Part shown: positions 61,797 through 64,000 of the stretch, piece by piece
How positions within the stretch are numbered: the first letter of the stretch is position 1
Layout of the letters: every line of letters starts with the position of its first letter
Source: Gammaproteobacteria bacterium
GTDB taxonomy: Bacteria; Pseudomonadota; Gammaproteobacteria; Natronospirales; REEB76
Assembly: GCA_028870845.1 (NCBI GenBank)
Contig: JAGWOR010000004.1
Coordinates: 30,887-94,886, forward strand
Reading direction: 5' to 3'
Length of the DNA: 64,000 nucleotides
The notes under the pieces: generated by a model
Told to the model about the DNA's origin: nothing
Database searches by the model: none
What the model saw: only the letters and a program-made list of their open reading frames with translations
Program-made: the position numbers and the translations under genes

Positions 61797-62294
61797 TCAA
61801 GTACCAGCTTCTGGTAAGCCACCGGGAAAAATCAGCGGCCCTAGCTCCGTAAGCGCCCGGCGATAGACGCGCCGCTTAAAGTAAATGACCTCGCGTACCG
61901 GCTGCCAGAATCCCACCCAATCCCAGCTCTCGAATTCCGGCATGTTGCTGTTATCCAGGCGCACGGCACTGTCATCGCCTTTGAAACGCAACAGGTACCA
62001 TTTTTGCTTCTGGCCTATGCACACCGGTACCAGGTCGTGGCGCCGATAACGAGAGGGCAGGTGGTACCTCAACCAGCGGCGAGTGTTACCAAGAATTTCC
62101 ACGTGTTCGGAGCCCAGCCCGATTTCCTCGGCTAGTTCACGGTACATGGCCTGTTCAGGCGTTTCATGTTCCTGTATGCCGCCCTGGGGAAACTGCCAGC
62201 CGCTCTGGCCCTTACGACGGGCCCAAAACAGCCGGTTTCTGTGGTCGGCAAGAATAATGCCCACATTGGCGCGAAAGCCCTGGGCATCGATCAT
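61797..62294 (-). CDS. rppH: RNA pyrophosphohydrolase
   Basis: 165 residues from ATG 62294 ([20 protein letters not shown]), the start used in relatives. GGGAGG lies only a base or two before it, an unusually tight spacing, so an ATG eleven codons earlier is possible. The Nudix box [20 protein letters not shown] then IGL is intact, and [14 protein letters not shown] is typical. It converts 5'-triphosphate RNA to monophosphate, starting RNA decay. Confidence 0.93.
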   Translation of the reverse strand: MIDAQGFRANVGIILADHRNRLFWARRKGQSGWQFPQGGIQEHETPEQAMYRELAEEIGLGSEHVEILGNTRRWLRYHLPSRYRRHDLVPVCIGQKQKWYLLRFKGDDSAVRLDNSNMPEFESWDWVGFWQPVREVIYFKRRVYRRALTELGPLIFPGGLPEAGT

Positions 62295-62433
62295 CCCTCC
62301 CGCGATTCCGGTAGCATGTATGCTCATGCATTGAGTGTTTCACAAATCCGCGGCGGGCGGCAATCTTCACAAGTTGTCTCGGCCAAAGTATTTCTTTAAC
62401 CTGCCTGCCCTGCCTGGTATTACGGAACCGCAC

Positions 62434-63111
62434 GTGCGACTCGCGCTATTTGACCTGGATCACACTTTGCTGGACGGTGACAGCGATGAACTTTGGCATC
62501 GGTTTCTTTGCCAACAGGGTGCGCTGGACGACCAGCAATATGCCGTGCAGCGTGCGCGCTTCTCCGAGGATTATCGTCAAGGCAGGCTGCATGTTCCGGA
62601 TTTCTACCGTTTTGTGCTGCAACCCTTAGCACAAAACCCTCTGCAGCGTTTGCTTGCCTGGCGGCTGCACTACATCGAGGATTATGTGCTGCCGCGCATT
62701 ACCGGCATGGCTCGCGCACTGCTCGAGCAGCACCGCATAGCCGGCCACACGCTTGTAATAATCACGGCCACTAACCGTTTTATCACCGAACCCATCGCTG
62801 TGGAACTCGGTGTCGCGCAGCTGTTGGCAACAGAACCGGAATTCGACGGTGAACGATTCACAGGCCGGGTTCTCGGCATCCCTTGTTTCCGCGAGGGCAA
62901 AATCACGCACCTGCGTGCGTGGCTACAACAGACCAATTTGCTGCCGCAGGAAACCTGGTTTTATTCCGACTCACACAATGATCTGCCACTGCTGGAACAT
63001 GTTGATTATCCGGTGGCAGTGAATGCGGATGAGAAACTGCTCCAGATAGCCAAGCAGCGGGGTTGGCCGTGCCTGAATATTCATCTTGAGACCGCCGCTG
63101 GCGCAGCTTGA
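62434..63111 (+). CDS. HAD-IB family phosphatase
   Basis: 225 residues from GTG 62434 (VRLALFDLDHTLLDGDSDEL). The HAD motifs are DLDHT (I), ITATNRF (II) and FYSDSHNDLPLLEHVDYP (III-IV). SerB-like family members of this type act on small phosphates; the closest functional kin include CicA and histidinol-phosphatase-like enzymes. Substrate undetermined. The next gene starts three bases after it. Confidence 0.87.
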   Translation: MRLALFDLDHTLLDGDSDELWHRFLCQQGALDDQQYAVQRARFSEDYRQGRLHVPDFYRFVLQPLAQNPLQRLLAWRLHYIEDYVLPRITGMARALLEQHRIAGHTLVIITATNRFITEPIAVELGVAQLLATEPEFDGERFTGRVLGIPCFREGKITHLRAWLQQTNLLPQETWFYSDSHNDLPLLEHVDYPVAVNADEKLLQIAKQRGWPCLNIHLETAAGAA

Positions 63112-63114
63112 GCC

Positions 63115-64000
63115 ATGCGTGAACGCCTGCGCCCCTTGCCCCTGCTAAGCATCTTGGTGGTGTTTGCGCTGGTTGCTTTTTGCGCCTCGCTCGCCATCGG
63201 CAGCGTGCCTTTGCCGCTGTATGCAGTGCTCAGCGCACTGCGGGGAGGGGCGGATCCGCTAACCCGCGTGCTGGTGCTGGAGCTGCGCCTGCCCCGGGCC
63301 GTCACCGCCTTCGCCACAGGCGGACTACTGGCCCTGGCTGGAGCGCTGATGCAGGTGCTGCTGCGAAATCCGCTGGCCGACCCCTACATTCTCGGGGTAT
63401 CCGGTGGCGCCGCCAGCGGCGCCCTGCTGTCTCTGTTGCTCGGTGCCGCTGGTTTCTGGGTAAGCGGCAGCGCTTTCCTGGGGGCGCTGGTTTCCATGCT
63501 GCTGGTATTTGTACTGGCTCATGGTCGCGGCGGCTGGACACCCACGCGCCTGCTGTTAACCGGGATCGTGGTGGCTTTCGGCTGGGGAGCAGCCATTGGC
63601 CTGCTGCTGGTACTGTCCAACGATGCCAGCCTGCGCAGCATGCTGTTTTGGCTGATGGGCGATCTTTCCTATCGCAGCAGCAGCTGGCTGCCGCTGGTGG
63701 TGCTTTTGGCCGGCCTCGCGGTTTGCATGCCGTTCGCGCGCAACCTGAACGTACTGGCGCGCGGCGAGACGCTGGCCGAATCACTGGGTGTTCCGGTGCG
63801 CCCTTACAACATCGCCATTTATATCGCCGCTTCACTGTTCACGGCGGTGGCGGTAACCGAAGCCGGCGCTGTCGGGTTCGTCGGCCTGGTGATACCACAT
63901 ATGCTGCGTTTGGTTTCCGGCAGCGACCACCGCACACTGCTCCCCGGCGCCGCGCTTTTGGGCGGCAGCCTGCTGATGCTCGCTGATACCCTGGCGCGCA
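63115..64000 (+). CDS. FecCD/BtuC-family ABC transporter permease (partial, 3' end outside window)
   Basis: The frame opens at ATG 63115 (MRERLRPLPLLSILVVFALV) and runs off the right edge after 295 residues. Family features: LRLPRAVTAFATGGLLALAG, MQVLLRNPLADPYILGVSGG, FWLMGDLSY, and AGAVGFVGLVIPHMLRLV. It takes up iron-siderophore, haem or cobalamin with a binding protein and ATPase, expected to the right. No Fur box precedes it; it reads from the HAD gene. Confidence 0.9.
   Translation, partial: MRERLRPLPLLSILVVFALVAFCASLAIGSVPLPLYAVLSALRGGADPLTRVLVLELRLPRAVTAFATGGLLALAGALMQVLLRNPLADPYILGVSGGAASGALLSLLLGAAGFWVSGSAFLGALVSMLLVFVLAHGRGGWTPTRLLLTGIVVAFGWGAAIGLLLVLSNDASLRSMLFWLMGDLSYRSSSWLPLVVLLAGLAVCMPFARNLNVLARGETLAESLGVPVRPYNIAIYIAASLFTAVAVTEAGAVGFVGLVIPHMLRLVSGSDHRTLLPGAALLGGSLLMLADTLAR

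Overview
The window reads as a chromosomal segment of a gammaproteobacterium. It is moderately GC-rich, with dense, mostly short operons. Several linkages are familiar from Gammaproteobacteria: mutY-yggX, ampG-xthA next to pyrE, coaBC-dut, thiS-thiG-trmB, and tyrS / M23 peptidase / anmK / erpA / bactofilin. The last block, together with the iron and anaerobic genes, suggests a free-living relative of the Chromatiales/Acidiferrobacterales type. That placement is an inference and was not tested. I see no phage, insertion sequence, CRISPR array, rRNA or integrase.

Layout. 1-1261: the 5' part of a saccharopine-dehydrogenase-like gene and two small hypothetical proteins. 1321-5985: a three-gene 2-oxoacid:ferredoxin oxidoreductase operon with a GltD-like flavo-iron-sulfur subunit, preceded by an FNR-type box. 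6163-14338: cyclic-di-GMP genes (a diguanylate cyclase, a GGDEF-EAL protein, a degenerate GGDEF protein) mixed with DedA, a lipoprotein, a zinc-ribbon membrane protein and a PLD-like protein. 14626-18428: a NarX/NarL-like two-component pair with three PAS domains. 18612-20426: pirin, a lytic-transglycosylase-like protein and a DUF481 remnant. 20702-23687: a hemerythrin, a class D-type sortase with an adjacent LPETA-tailed substrate, and a glycine-zipper lipoprotein, with three FNR-like boxes. 23885-31359: a ribbon-helix-helix regulator divergent from a six-gene Hyf-like complex whose large subunit has lost the nickel-binding cysteines (an Ehr-type complex). 31492-43845: tRNA-Phe, ergothioneine genes egtBD, the asmA-SRPBCC-mutY-yggX run, tRNA-Gly, thiSG-trmB and an Mla/MCE lipid-transport operon. 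43849-58843: housekeeping and envelope genes. 59049-61198: a strong sigma-70 promoter overlapped by a Fur box, driving cupredoxin, an FTR1 iron permease and an outer-membrane-like protein. 61282-64000: GNAT, rppH, a HAD hydrolase and a truncated FecCD permease.

Common themes are oxygen and iron. FNR-like sites lie before the oxygen-sensitive ferredoxin oxidoreductase operon, the hemerythrin, the sortase and a lipoprotein. At two of these promoters the box-to-minus-10 spacing is identical and matches the class II (-41.5) geometry. Fur-like sites lie before the hemerythrin and the FTR1 operon. The most unusual module is the sortase plus single LPETA substrate in a Gram-negative, apparently induced when oxygen is low. 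The second is the Ehr complex, which keeps the proximal iron-sulfur cluster and the ion-pumping membrane subunits but has no nickel site and no ferredoxin-like electron-entry subunit encoded nearby.
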